A stretch of DNA of 33,481 bases from Lysobacteraceae bacterium (GTDB lineage: Bacteria; Pseudomonadota; Gammaproteobacteria; Xanthomonadales; Xanthomonadaceae). Numbering within the stretch: the stretch's first letter is position 1; the number at the start of each line of letters is the position of its first letter. Under the pieces are notes generated by a model, which made no database searches, was not told where the DNA came from, and saw nothing but the letters and a program-made list of their open reading frames with translations. Below, piece by piece: positions 1 to 6,916 of this stretch. The translations under genes and the position numbers were made by a program. The stretch is taken from the NCBI GenBank assembly GCA_004173415.1, contig SEHC01000001.1, forward strand, positions 1-33,481, in the 5' to 3' direction.

Positions 1-290
1 ACGAACGCGGCCGGGCCGTCGATGGAGCGGTCGACGTGGCTCTCGGCGGCGAAATTGACCACCGCCTCGGGGCGGTGCTCGGCCAGCAGGCGGGCGACCA
101 GCCCGGCATCGCCGATGTCTCCGTGGACGAACAGGTGGTCGGGGTTGCCGTCCAGCGGGGCCAGGGTGTCCAGGTTGCCGGCATAGGTCAGCGCGTCCAG
201 GTTGACGACCTTGATGCCCTGCTGCACCGCCTCGAGCACGAAGTTGCCGCCAATGAAACCGGCGCCGCCGGTGACCAACCAAGTTTTCAT
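1..290 (-). CDS. rmlB: dTDP-glucose 4,6-dehydratase, N-terminal part (cut by window edge)
   Basis: RmlB converts dTDP-glucose to dTDP-4-keto-6-deoxyglucose, the second step of dTDP-L-rhamnose synthesis in the cytoplasm. The visible ~96 residues begin MKTWLVTGGAGFIGGNFV, which carries the GxxGxxG NAD-binding turn of short-chain dehydrogenases. They continue with NLDALTYAGN and VNFAAESHVDRSIDGP, both diagnostic of this family. The ATG at 290 is preceded by AGGAGT at a good distance, so the start is secure. The gene runs off the left edge; rmlA, rmlC and rmlD would be expected beyond it. It lies 314 bp downstream of the broken xanB on the same strand, so it probably has its own promoter in the repeat-containing gap. 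Confidence 0.93.
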   Translation of the reverse strand, partial: MKTWLVTGGAGFIGGNFVLEAVQQGIKVVNLDALTYAGNLDTLAPLDGNPDHLFVHGDIGDAGLVARLLAEHRPEAVVNFAAESHVDRSIDGPAAF

Positions 291-604
291 CCTGACTCCT
301 AGTCTGTAAGGGGTGTACGCGGGGCGCGCCAGCCTGGCCCGCAACCGCGCGGCATTGTACCGGGGGCGGATGAGCGGGCTTTAACGCGCGGTTCGCATGC
401 AAGGGGAAGCGCCTTGACGGAGCCCGGGGGTCGCGGGCATGGCCCGTTCCTGCATGGATGCGGAGGTGACGGTGGTGGGTAGGAACCCGGACGGGTACGG
501 GTGGGTCGCGGGCATGGCCCGCTCCTACAGGGGTGCGGAGACCCGGGGGGCGGGCACGTCCCGCGCCTACGCCGGCGCGACAGGTTGGCGGCCGCGGCGG
601 GGCC
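291..604. repeat. Intergenic gap with two inverted GTAG-type (family A) REP elements
   Basis: No gene is supported here. Two copies of the family A stem-loop, in minus orientation, lie at about 430-453 and 505-528. Read on the minus strand the core is GCGGGCCATGCCCGC, a 6-bp stem with a CAT loop. The right copy is headed by GTAG, the left by GCAG. The gap lies between the end of xanB and the start of rmlB, so it should also hold the rmlB promoter. I could not pick out a convincing -35/-10 pair. Confidence 0.7.
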
Positions 605-1914
605 TCAGTTGCGGCCGTAGACGTCTTCGAAGCGGACGATGTCGTCCTCGCCCAGGTAGCTGCCGGACTGCACCTCGATCAGCTCCAGCGGCACCCGGCC
701 GGGGTTCTCCAGCCGGTGCCGATCCAGTGTTCGGCGCGGTGGTGGTGCATCTGCAGGCTCAGCTGGGCGCCGGGCTTGACGGTGATGCGCTTGACCTGGA
801 AACGCTCGCCCAGGTCGATCGAATCGTAGCTGCCCCACGGCCGGTAGACCTTGCGGTGCCAGGTCGGCTCGGGCCGGCCGGCGGCCTTGAGCCCGGAGAC
901 GATGCGCTTGACCTCCTGGACGTGGTCGCGGTGGGCCACCAGGACCGCGTCGGCGGTGTCCACCACCACCACGTTCTCCAGCCCCAGCAGCGCGACCAGG
1001 CGGCCATCGCCCCAGGCCAGGGTGTTGCGGCAGCCATGGGCGACCACGTCGCCGTGGTGGGCGTTGCCGTCGCCATCCTGCTCGGCGATTTCCCACAGCG
1101 CCGCCCAGCTGCCGACGTCGTTCCAGCCCACCGAGATCGGCAGCACCGCGGCCAGCGCGGTCTTCTCCATCACCGCGTAGTCGATCGAATCGGAGGGGCA
1201 GGCGGCGAACGCCTCCTTGTCCAGGCGCACGAAGTCCTCGTCGCGACGGGCCGCGGCCAGCGAGGCGCGGCAGGCGGCCAGCATCTGCGGCTGCTGGCGC
1301 GCCAGTTCGGCCAGGTAGGCGCTGGCGCGGAACAGGAACATGCCGCTGTTCCAGAAGTATTCGCCGCTGGCCAGGTAGCGGGCGGCGGTGTCGGCGTCGG
1401 GCTTCTCGACGAACTCGGCCACGTCGCGCACGCCCTCGCCTTCGCCCGCACGGATGTAGCCATAGCCGGTTTCCGGCCCGGTGGGAACGATGCCGAAGGT
1501 GACCAGCCTGCCCTCGCCGGCGGCAGCTTCGGCCGCGCGCACCGCGGCCTGGAAGGCGGCCATATCCTTGATCACGTGGTCCGAGGGCAGCACCAGCAGC
1601 AGCGGGTCCTGGCCGTCGGCGGTGGCCTGCAGCGCGGCCACGGCGATGGCCGGGGCGGTGTTGCGGCCCACCGGTTCCAGCAGGATCGCGGCCGGGGTGC
1701 AGTCCACCTGGCGCAGCTGCTCGGCGACCATGAAGCGGTGTTCCTCGTTGGCCACGATCAGCGGCGCGGCCGAGGCCAGCGCCCGGACCCGCAGCCAGGT
1801 GGCCTGGAGCATGGTGTCCTTGCCGGCCAGGGCCAGGAACTGCTTGGGATAGGCTTCGCGCGACAGCGGCCACAGGCGGGTGCCGGAACCGCCGGACAGG
1901 ATGACTGGGATCAT
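605..1914 (-). pseudogene. xanB: Mannose-1-phosphate guanylyltransferase/mannose-6-phosphate isomerase, disrupted near the C-terminus
   Basis: XanB/AlgA-type enzymes make mannose-6-P from fructose-6-P and GDP-mannose from mannose-1-P. The guanylyltransferase half is intact: residues 7-19 carry the GGSGTRLWPLSR signature, followed by PKQF at 23-26, and FVEKPD lies at 168-173. The type II isomerase cupin begins normally up to MHHHRAEHWI (about residue 400). The frame then breaks near position 720, giving a stop at 679. The correct C-terminus (HRLENPGRVPLELIEVQSG to the stop at 605) sits in another frame. From family length (~467 residues) about 90-100 bp are missing, and the missing length must be 1 modulo 3. 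The start at 1914 has GAGGA upstream. The guanylyltransferase may still work and the isomerase probably does not; an assembly error is the alternative. Confidence 0.85.
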
Positions 1915-2000
1915 GGGGAGTCCTCTATTCAGGCCCCAAGGTTAACGTCCGCCGCCCAAGCCGTCATGCGAAGTTTTCCCGAAGCCGCCGCCCTGCCCTG

Positions 2001-2117
2001 GTGGAGCCGGGCTTGCCCGGCTGTTCCGCCTTGTAGGTCCGAGCTTGCTCGGATGCTCTCGGCGGAATCCTGCCGCCCCCGGCGCCCCGCCTTGTAGGTC
2101 CGAGCTTGCTCGGATGC
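2001..2117 (+). repeat. REP-like elements: one GTGG-headed (D) and two GTAG-headed (family C) copies
   Basis: Position 2001 starts a GTGG head followed by the stem AGCCGGGC-TT-GCCCGGCT, ending near 2022. Copies at 2033-2056 and 2094-2117 have a GTAG head and the stem TCCGAG-CTTG-CTCGGA. This head-plus-stem layout matches REP/SMAG-type elements. They lie in the gap between the xanB start (1914) and the toxin relic, which otherwise shows no gene. Confidence 0.8.
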
Positions 2118-2175
2118 TCTTGGCCAGCGTGCAAATCGAGCGAGTCCTTCGTCCGGATCGTCAGAATGGGAGGAA

Positions 2176-2304
2176 GAGCTCGCGGCTGGAAGCCGCTCCT
2201 ACAACGGGGTCGCGGTGGCGGGACGGAGAGCTCGCGGCTGGAAGCCGCTCCTACAAGGGTCGCGGTGGCGGGACCTAGAGCTCGCGGCTGGAAACCGCTC
2301 CTAC
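2176..2304 (-). repeat. Three tandem family B REP elements, ~52-bp period
   Basis: Copies lie at 2176-2202, 2228-2254 and 2278-2304. On the minus strand each reads GTAG followed by the stem GCGGCT-TCC-AGCCGC and a GAGCTC tail; the third copy has one stem mismatch. Spacers such as GGTCGCGGTGGCGGGAC are also shared, so the whole ~52-bp unit was duplicated rather than the stem alone. Confidence 0.8.
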
Positions 2305-2367
2305 GGTTGCAGGACGACGCCTGGCACCTGATTGCCCACGGTCAGAGCGCTTGCTGCGGTTGATACA

Positions 2368-2387
2368 TAGTCAACCCTGGTTGACTA
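2368..2387 (+). promoter_or_regulatory. Perfect 9-bp palindrome, probable TA operator
   Basis: TAGTCAACC-CT-GGTTGACTA is a perfect inverted repeat with 9-bp arms and a 2-bp spacer, ending 8 bp before the toxin ATG. Small RelE/HigB-type modules are normally autorepressed by the antitoxin binding a palindrome overlapping the promoter, so this is the likely operator for the HigA-like protein at 2692. The position and symmetry are seen; its function is inferred. Confidence 0.6.
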
Positions 2388-2395
2388 TTGCACCG

Positions 2396-2695
2396 ATGCT
2401 CGGGACGTCAAAAGCAGCACCTTCGACACCTGGCTGCGCGGCCTTCGTGATCGTCAGGCAAAGGCGCGCATTGAAGTTCGCATCCGCCGATTGTCGCTTG
2501 AAAATCCCGGCCAGCACCGCAGCCTAAAGGGCGGCATCAGTGAGATGAAGATCGACTACGGACCTGGCTACCGGGTGTACTACACCTATCGCAACCTGAG
2601 CCTGGTTGCTCCTGTGTGGCGGTGACAAATCCACGCAGGACCAGGACATCAGGCTTGCGCAGCACATCTTCAAGCAATGGGAGGACCAGCCATGA
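2396..2695 (+). pseudogene. HigB/RelE-type addiction-module toxin, frame-disrupted
   Basis: The reading frame shows a toxin of the 'addiction module killer protein' family (RelE/HigB-like mRNA interferases). Recognisable parts are STFDTWLRGLRDRQAKARI, SLKGGISEMKIDYGPGYRVY and LLCGGDKSTQDQDI. It is broken twice. The central frame (about 2404-2610) has no usable start, whereas the ATG at 2396 lies one frame away. Near 2611 the sequence after SLV lacks two bases or has one extra, so the frame hits TGA at 2623-2625 while the genuine C-terminus (to QWEDQP) continues in another frame to TGA at 2693-2695. That final stop overlaps the antitoxin ATG, which is the normal arrangement. It is probably inactive, though sequencing error cannot be excluded. 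Confidence 0.8.
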
Positions 2696-3024
2696 CCCGA
2701 GTCAAAGAAACCTTCAGTCGTTACGACACGGCGGACTACCTGGAGAACGAAAAGGATATCGCGGCCTATCTCACCGCATGCGCAGCGGAGGATGATCCTG
2801 CCTTGTTGGTCGCCGCCCTGGGCGACATTGCCCGTGCCCGCAACATCACCCAGCTCGCCGAAAAGACCGGCATGACGCGCATGGGGCTATACAAGGCGCT
2901 CTCAGGACAGGGCAATCCAAGCTTTGCCACCGTCTCGAAAGTCGCCCATGCCCTTGGCCTGAAAATCACCGTGGCAGCGTCCGGCACTTCATCCAGGTCA
3001 AGGCTGCTTCGCGACAAGTCTTGA
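2692..3024 (+). CDS. HigA-family antitoxin, helix-turn-helix protein
   Basis: This 110-residue protein starts MTRVKETFSRYDTADYLEN and matches the 'addiction module antidote' family, DNA-binding partners of RelE/HigB-like toxins. A Cro/C1-type helix-turn-helix lies around residues 58-92 (ITQLAEKTGMTRMGLYKAL, then NPSFATVSKVAHALGLKI). I chose ATG 2692 rather than 2677 because it overlaps the toxin stop as ATGA and has GGAGGA at proper distance. The reading frame is intact although its toxin is broken, so it is now an orphan antitoxin. It probably binds the palindrome at 2368-2387. Confidence 0.88.
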   Translation: MTRVKETFSRYDTADYLENEKDIAAYLTACAAEDDPALLVAALGDIARARNITQLAEKTGMTRMGLYKALSGQGNPSFATVSKVAHALGLKITVAASGTSSRSRLLRDKS

Positions 3025-3034
3025 TTGGCAACTC

Positions 3035-3254
3035 GTGGGAGCGGCTTCCAGCCGCGAGCTGTCCGGCAAGACTGCGGGATCCCATTGAAGAGCTCGCGGC
3101 TGGAAGCCGCTCCTACAAGGGGTCGCGGTGGCGGGAGGGAGGGCTCGCGGCTGGAAGCCGCTCCTACGGGGGTTGGGCCATGCAAAGGCCTTGTAGGTCC
3201 GAGCTTGCTCGGATGCACTAGGTGGGCGTTGTAGGTCCGAGCTTGCTCGGATGC
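3035..3254. repeat. Cluster of family B and C REP-like elements upstream of fcl
   Basis: The gap 3025-3446 carries no gene. Family B stems occur at 3035-3060 (plus orientation, GTGG head), 3090-3116 and 3142-3167 (minus orientation, 52 bp apart). Family C stems occur at 3193-3216 and 3231-3254 (plus). The first B copy faces the second and could form a larger hairpin just downstream of the antitoxin stop. The rest of the gap to 3446 is unremarkable apart from the -10-like box before fcl. Confidence 0.8.
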
Positions 3255-3397
3255 TCCTGGTGGGCGGTCCACCATGCGAAGGGCCGTCGGGAAAGCTCGA
3301 CTCCACGAAGCAGATCGGCTTGCGCAAGCGCTTGTTTCAGCCGGCAAATCGAGCGAGAAATAGTCCTGGCGCACCGCCAGCCCTGGCGCGGCTGGGG

Positions 3398-3403
3398 TAA
3401 AAT
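3398..3403 (+). promoter_or_regulatory. Possible -10 box for fcl
   Basis: TAAAAT sits 43 bp before the fcl ATG in otherwise GC-rich DNA. The -35 region (around 3375) is poor, so this is only a candidate. Confidence 0.3.
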
Positions 3404-3446
3404 TTGCGCACTGCACAAAGCCAACCGCCCAGGGACACGTTCCAGC

Positions 3447-4388
3447 ATGCAAAAGAACTCGAAGATCTTCGTCGCCGGACACCGTGGACTGGTCGGGGGC
3501 GCGATCGTCCGCCGCCTGCAGGCGCTGGGCTACGACAACCTGCTGCTGGCCGGGCGCGACCAGCTGGACCTGCAGGACCGCAACGCGGTCGAGGCGTTCT
3601 TCGCCGCCAACAAGCCCGAAGTGGTGATCCTGGCCGCGGCCAAGGTCGGCGGCATCCATGCCAACAACAGCTACCCGGCCGAATTCCTGCACGACAACCT
3701 GGTCCTGCAGAACAACGTCATCGATGCCGCCTACCGCCATGGCGCGGCCAAGCTGACCTTCCTCGGCTCCTCGTGCATCTACCCCAAGCTGGCCCCGCAG
3801 CCGATCAAGGAGGAGTACCTGCTGACCGGTCCGCTGGAACCGACCAACGAGTGGTACGCCATCGCCAAGATCGCCGGGATCAAGCTGTGCCAGGCCTATC
3901 GCCGCCAGTACGGCTTCAATGCGATCAGCCTGATGCCGACCAACCTGTACGGCCCCGGCGACAACTTCGACCTGCAGAATTCGCACGTGCTGCCGGCGCT
4001 GATCCGCAAGTTCCACGAGGCCCGGGCCAACGGCGACCACGAAGTGGTGATGTGGGGCACCGGCACCCCGCGCCGCGAGTTCCTGCACGTGGACGACATG
4101 GCCGCGGCCACGGTGTTCCTGACCGAGACCTACGAGGGCGAGGACATCGTCAACGTCGGCGTCGGCGATGACATCAGCATCCGCGAGCTGGCGGAGATGG
4201 TGAAGGAGATCACCGGTTTCGAAGGCCGGATCGTCAACGACGCCAGCAAGCCCGACGGCACCCCGCGCAAGCTGCTCGACGTCGGCCGCCTGCACGGCCT
4301 GGGCTGGAAGGCGCAGATCCCGCTGCACCAGGGCATCACCGGGACCTACCGCTGGTTCCTGCAGCACCACGCCGAGGCGCGGCTGTAA
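3447..4388 (+). CDS. fcl: GDP-L-fucose synthase (GDP-4-keto-6-deoxy-mannose epimerase/reductase)
   Basis: Fcl (WcaG, GMER) uses NADPH to epimerise and reduce GDP-4-keto-6-deoxymannose, the Gmd product, to GDP-L-fucose. The 313-residue protein has the usual length. It shows the nucleotide-binding turn GHRGLVG (11-17), the catalytic SSC at 108-110, the YAIAK pair (Tyr137, Lys141) and His180 in DLQNSHVLP. All match the positions known from the E. coli enzyme within one residue. I chose ATG 3447 (MQKNSKIFVAG) over an upstream in-frame ATG at 3222, which lies among repeats. It is on the plus strand, opposite to and 15 kb from gmd, which is unusual for this pair. Confidence 0.95.
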   Translation: MQKNSKIFVAGHRGLVGGAIVRRLQALGYDNLLLAGRDQLDLQDRNAVEAFFAANKPEVVILAAAKVGGIHANNSYPAEFLHDNLVLQNNVIDAAYRHGAAKLTFLGSSCIYPKLAPQPIKEEYLLTGPLEPTNEWYAIAKIAGIKLCQAYRRQYGFNAISLMPTNLYGPGDNFDLQNSHVLPALIRKFHEARANGDHEVVMWGTGTPRREFLHVDDMAAATVFLTETYEGEDIVNVGVGDDISIRELAEMVKEITGFEGRIVNDASKPDGTPRKLLDVGRLHGLGWKAQIPLHQGITGTYRWFLQHHAEARL

Positions 4389-4445
4389 TCCTGCAGGAGC
4401 GGGCCTGCGCCGCGACGCGCTCCGGTGGGCCCGTGGGGGCGGGAC

Positions 4446-4480
4446 GGAGAGCCCGTCCCCCAAGGGGACTTCCCTGGGGA
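4446..4480. repeat. Single copy of the CCCCAAGGGG-type element
   Basis: The stretch CCCCCAAGGGGACTTCC followed by CTGGGG is one copy of the same unit that is tandemly repeated inside hipB 1.7 kb downstream. It contains the short dyad CCCC-AA-GGGG. It lies in the 236-bp gap between fcl and hipA, next to a degenerate family A element near 4395. Confidence 0.65.
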
Positions 4481-4561
4481 GCCTGCAGAGCCCGCGTCAC
4501 GGGGCGCTGCTGCAAGGGCCTCGCGGGCAAGGCCGGCTCGCAAGTATTCGATTGTTAAATA

Positions 4562-4592
4562 GCAAATAAGTATCCCTATCCGCATTATTTGC
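4562..4592 (+). promoter_or_regulatory. A+T-rich inverted repeat upstream of hipA, candidate operator/promoter
   Basis: GCAAATAA (4562-4569) and TTATTTGC (4585-4592) are perfect inverted arms around a 15-bp centre containing two TATCC motifs. The stretch about 4540-4620 is strikingly A+T-rich compared with its surroundings and ends just before the hipA ATG. HipB proteins repress their own operon through inverted sites (TATCC half-sites in E. coli), so this is the likely HipB operator. Function is inferred. Confidence 0.5.
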
Positions 4593-4624
4593 CATTTTGA
4601 TGGATCATCCTTACAGTCCTGGCC

Positions 4625-5914
4625 ATGACCATCGCCCGCATCGAGCTTCATCGCGACGGCCAGTGGATCCCGGCGGCGACGCTGGAACCGCTGGGCAATG
4701 ATCGTGCCCGGGTGGATTACCTGCCCGAGTACATCTTCTCCGACGCGCCCTGGCCGGTCTCGCTGGGCCTGCCGGTCGGCTTCGCCCCGCCGGCGGCGCA
4801 CGCTGCCGGGCGGGCCCCGGCGTTCCTGTACGACCTGGTCCCGCAGGGCAAGGGGCGTCGCCTGCTGCTGCAGTTGCTGGGCCTGCACGACCATGACGGG
4901 CTGGTGCTGCCGCTGGTCATGGCCGGCGCGTTCAACCCGGTCGGGCACCTGCGCCTGGACACCGCGGTGGCGTTCTACGAAGACCACCTGCGCCGCAACC
5001 CGCCGCCGGCAGCCGCGGGCCGCGGCTTCACCGTCGAGGAACTGGTCGAGCGACGCGAGCATGCGCTGGAGCACCTGTCCGCGCACGCCATGCTCGCCTC
5101 CGGCACCACCGGCGTGCAGGGCGCGGCGCCCAAATACCTGCTGGCCGAGGATGCCGACGGCCGCCTGCACGCCGACCTCTCGCTGGCCGACGCCGACGCC
5201 CGCGCGCACTGGCTGGCCAAGGGTCCGCGCGGCCACGGCGACGACGACCGCCGGGTCCTGCGCAACGAGGCTGCCTACCTGCGCGTGGCCGCCGCCTGCG
5301 GCCTGCACGTGCATGCGCCCGAACAGGTGCGCCACCAGGGCGAGCTGCTGTTCGTGCGCCGCTTCGACCGCCAGGTGGACGCCACCGGTACGGTGCGGCT
5401 GGCCCAGGAAAGCCTGGCCAGCCTGGCCGGCCTGCAGGGGTTCGGCCTGCCCTGCCGGCTCAACACCCTGCTGGCGGCGCTGCGCCGGCACAGCAGCGAT
5501 CCGCTGGCCGACACCATCGAGTTCCTGCGCCGCGACGTGCTCAACCAGGCCATGCGCAACACCGACAACCACGCCCGCAACCACGCCGTGCAGCGCCTGC
5601 CCGACGGCCGCGTGCGGCTGACGCCGCTGTTCGACTTCGCGCCCATGTTCCTGGATCCCGAGCTGATCCCGCGCAGCCTGTCGTGGGCCGATGCCGGCGA
5701 CGTGCGCCTGCACGACTGGCGGCAGGTGGTGCCCGCGCTGGACGTGCCCGATGCCGAGCGCGTTGCGATCGTCGAGGCGCTCGGCGGATTCGCCGGCACC
5801 GTGGCCGCGTTGCCCGACACCATGCGCGCGCACGGGGTGGAGGCCGGGGTCATCGAGGCCTGCCGGGCCAGCATCGACGCCCAGGCCACGCAACTGGCCG
5901 GGTTGCCACGCTGA
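4625..5914 (+). CDS. hipA: HipA-family serine/threonine kinase toxin
   Basis: HipA toxins phosphorylate a cytoplasmic target (glutamyl-tRNA synthetase in E. coli) and cause growth arrest; HipB counteracts them. The 429-residue protein is near the usual ~440. It has a short N-terminal domain with the FLYDLVPQGKGRR motif (68-79), a P-loop-like GTTGVQGAAPK (160-170), the WLAKG lysine (199), NEAAYLRVAAACGL (214-227) and LLFVRRFDR (241-249). The catalytic NTDNHARN has Asp314 and Asn319, followed by the metal-binding Asp337 in PLFDFAP. All key residues are present, so the kinase is predicted active. It shares one base with hipB (TGATG). The gene order is hipA first, the reverse of E. coli. The exact target is unknown. 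Confidence 0.9.
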   Translation: MTIARIELHRDGQWIPAATLEPLGNDRARVDYLPEYIFSDAPWPVSLGLPVGFAPPAAHAAGRAPAFLYDLVPQGKGRRLLLQLLGLHDHDGLVLPLVMAGAFNPVGHLRLDTAVAFYEDHLRRNPPPAAAGRGFTVEELVERREHALEHLSAHAMLASGTTGVQGAAPKYLLAEDADGRLHADLSLADADARAHWLAKGPRGHGDDDRRVLRNEAAYLRVAAACGLHVHAPEQVRHQGELLFVRRFDRQVDATGTVRLAQESLASLAGLQGFGLPCRLNTLLAALRRHSSDPLADTIEFLRRDVLNQAMRNTDNHARNHAVQRLPDGRVRLTPLFDFAPMFLDPELIPRSLSWADAGDVRLHDWRQVVPALDVPDAERVAIVEALGGFAGTVAALPDTMRAHGVEAGVIEACRASIDAQATQLAGLPR

Positions 5915-6378
5915 TGCCGCGCAACCCGCCCCGCCCCGACCCGGCCACCGCCCGCGCCCAGCTCGACGCGCTCTACAAGGGGCTGGCCGACGGCAGCCTG
6001 GACCTGGCCGCGGCGGTGCGCCGCATGCGCCACCTCAGCGGCCTGACCCAGCCGCAATTCGCCCACCACCGCGGCCTCAGCGTGCAGGCCCTGCGCCAGG
6101 TCGAATCCGGCAAGGGCAACCCCACGGTGGCGACGCTCAACGCGATCGCCGGGGTGTTCGGCCTGAAGGTCGGATTGGTCCCCCTGTCCCCCCAGGGGAC
6201 TTCCTCCGGGGCGCCCCCCAAGGGGACTTCCTCCGGGGCGTCCCCCAAGGGGACTTCCTCCGGGGCGCCCCCCGGGGGGACTTCCTTCGGGGCGCCCCCC
6301 GAGGGGACTTCCTCCGGGGCGCCCCCCGAGGGGACTTCCTCCGGGGCGCCCCCCAAGGGGACTTCCTCCGGGGCGTAG
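5914..6378 (+). CDS. hipB: HipB-like HTH antitoxin with repeat-derived C-terminal tail
   Basis: HipB proteins neutralise HipA and repress the operon. Residues ~30-88 form an XRE/Cro-type helix-turn-helix (LSGLTQPQFAHHRGLSVQAL, then GNPTVATLNAIAGVFGLKVG). A normal family member would end soon after FGLKVGLVP. Here residues 95-154 are instead seven near-identical units of GTSSGAPPK, encoded by a 27-bp DNA repeat at 6196-6375. The stop codon TAG belongs to the GTAG head of a family A REP element. The repeats seem to have invaded and extended the 3' end, replacing or displacing the native stop. The tail is probably disordered; its effect on HipA binding is unknown. The start overlaps the hipA stop by one base. 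Confidence 0.85.
   Translation: MPRNPPRPDPATARAQLDALYKGLADGSLDLAAAVRRMRHLSGLTQPQFAHHRGLSVQALRQVESGKGNPTVATLNAIAGVFGLKVGLVPLSPQGTSSGAPPKGTSSGASPKGTSSGAPPGGTSFGAPPEGTSSGAPPEGTSSGAPPKGTSSGA
6196..6375 (+). repeat. 27-bp coding tandem repeat, 6.7 copies
   Basis: Each unit reads approximately GGGGACTTCCTCCGGGGCG plus CCCCCCAAG and encodes nine residues. The seven units differ at only a few bases (APPK, ASPK, APPG, APPE variants, one Ser to Phe). The period is a multiple of three, so the hipB frame stays open. A lone copy occurs at 4446-4480. Confidence 0.9.
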
Positions 6379-6398
6379 GAGCGGGCCATGCCCGCGAC
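6375..6398 (+). repeat. Family A REP element supplying the hipB stop codon
   Basis: A GTAG head followed by the stem GCGGGC-CAT-GCCCGC directly follows the 27-bp array. The TAG within GTAG is the hipB stop. It opens a 538-bp stretch (6379-6916) without a supported gene, which also holds the 21-bp minisatellite and the terminator at 6856. Confidence 0.8.
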
Positions 6399-6534
6399 GC
6401 TCTGGGCCATGGACCCGCAGGTGCACGGGGCGGCGCTCGCGGGAGCGACCGAGGGGTGCTCCTGCCTGCTACCGCAGGGGAACCCGCGAATCTCGCTGTC
6501 GGATGATCCAGTGACCGAGTCGAGCGAATTCGGC

Positions 6535-6800
6535 TTACCGACCAGCCAATTCCGCTTACCGGCCAGCCAATCCGGCTTACCCGCCAGCCAATTCCGCTTA
6601 CCGTCCTGCCAATCCGGCTTACCGGCCAGCCAACTCCGCTTACCGGTCAGCCAATCCCGCTTACCGGCCAGCCAACTCCGCTTACCGGCCAGCCAACCCG
6701 GTTTACCGGCCTGCCATTCCCGCTTACCGGCCAGCCAATCCGGCTTACCCGCCAGCCGAATCCGCTTACCAGCCAGCCATTCCCGCTTACCAGCCCATCC
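6535..6800. repeat. 21-bp minisatellite, 12 exactly phased units plus a partial
   Basis: TTAC recurs exactly every 21 bp from 6535 to 6787 with no indel. The consensus is TTACCGGCCAGCCAATYCSG plus C. Units differ by substitutions, mostly in the second half. Both strands stay open: the plus strand reads LPASQxR heptads and the minus strand WLAGK[R/P]x heptads. However, neither has a credible start and ribosome site, since the only plus-strand ATG lies in a REP element and the minus frame overlaps another gene's antisense. I treat it as non-coding. Confidence 0.85.
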
Positions 6801-6855
6801 TTGCGCCCGGGCCGCGCGCCCTGCCCCCCTGCTTAACCCCGCAATCGCCGCCCAT

Positions 6856-6886
6856 GAAAAAGGCCTGGCGCTTGCGCGCCAGGCCT
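6856..6886 (-). terminator. Rho-independent terminator of the gene at 6917-7408
   Basis: A perfect 11-bp stem (AGGCCTGGCGC and GCGCCAGGCCT) with a TTGC/GCAA loop is followed on the minus strand by TTTTT. It lies 31 bp past the stop codon. Confidence 0.85.
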
Positions 6887-6916
6887 GTGGCCGGTGGGGT
6901 TGGGCGGCCGGGGTGC

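Noticed and set aside
439..2097. Long plus-strand open frame (552 codons) over the xanB region
   Set aside because: It is the antisense shadow of xanB in GC-rich DNA; its composition is Arg/Gly/Ala-rich without any family motif, and its start lies in a REP element.
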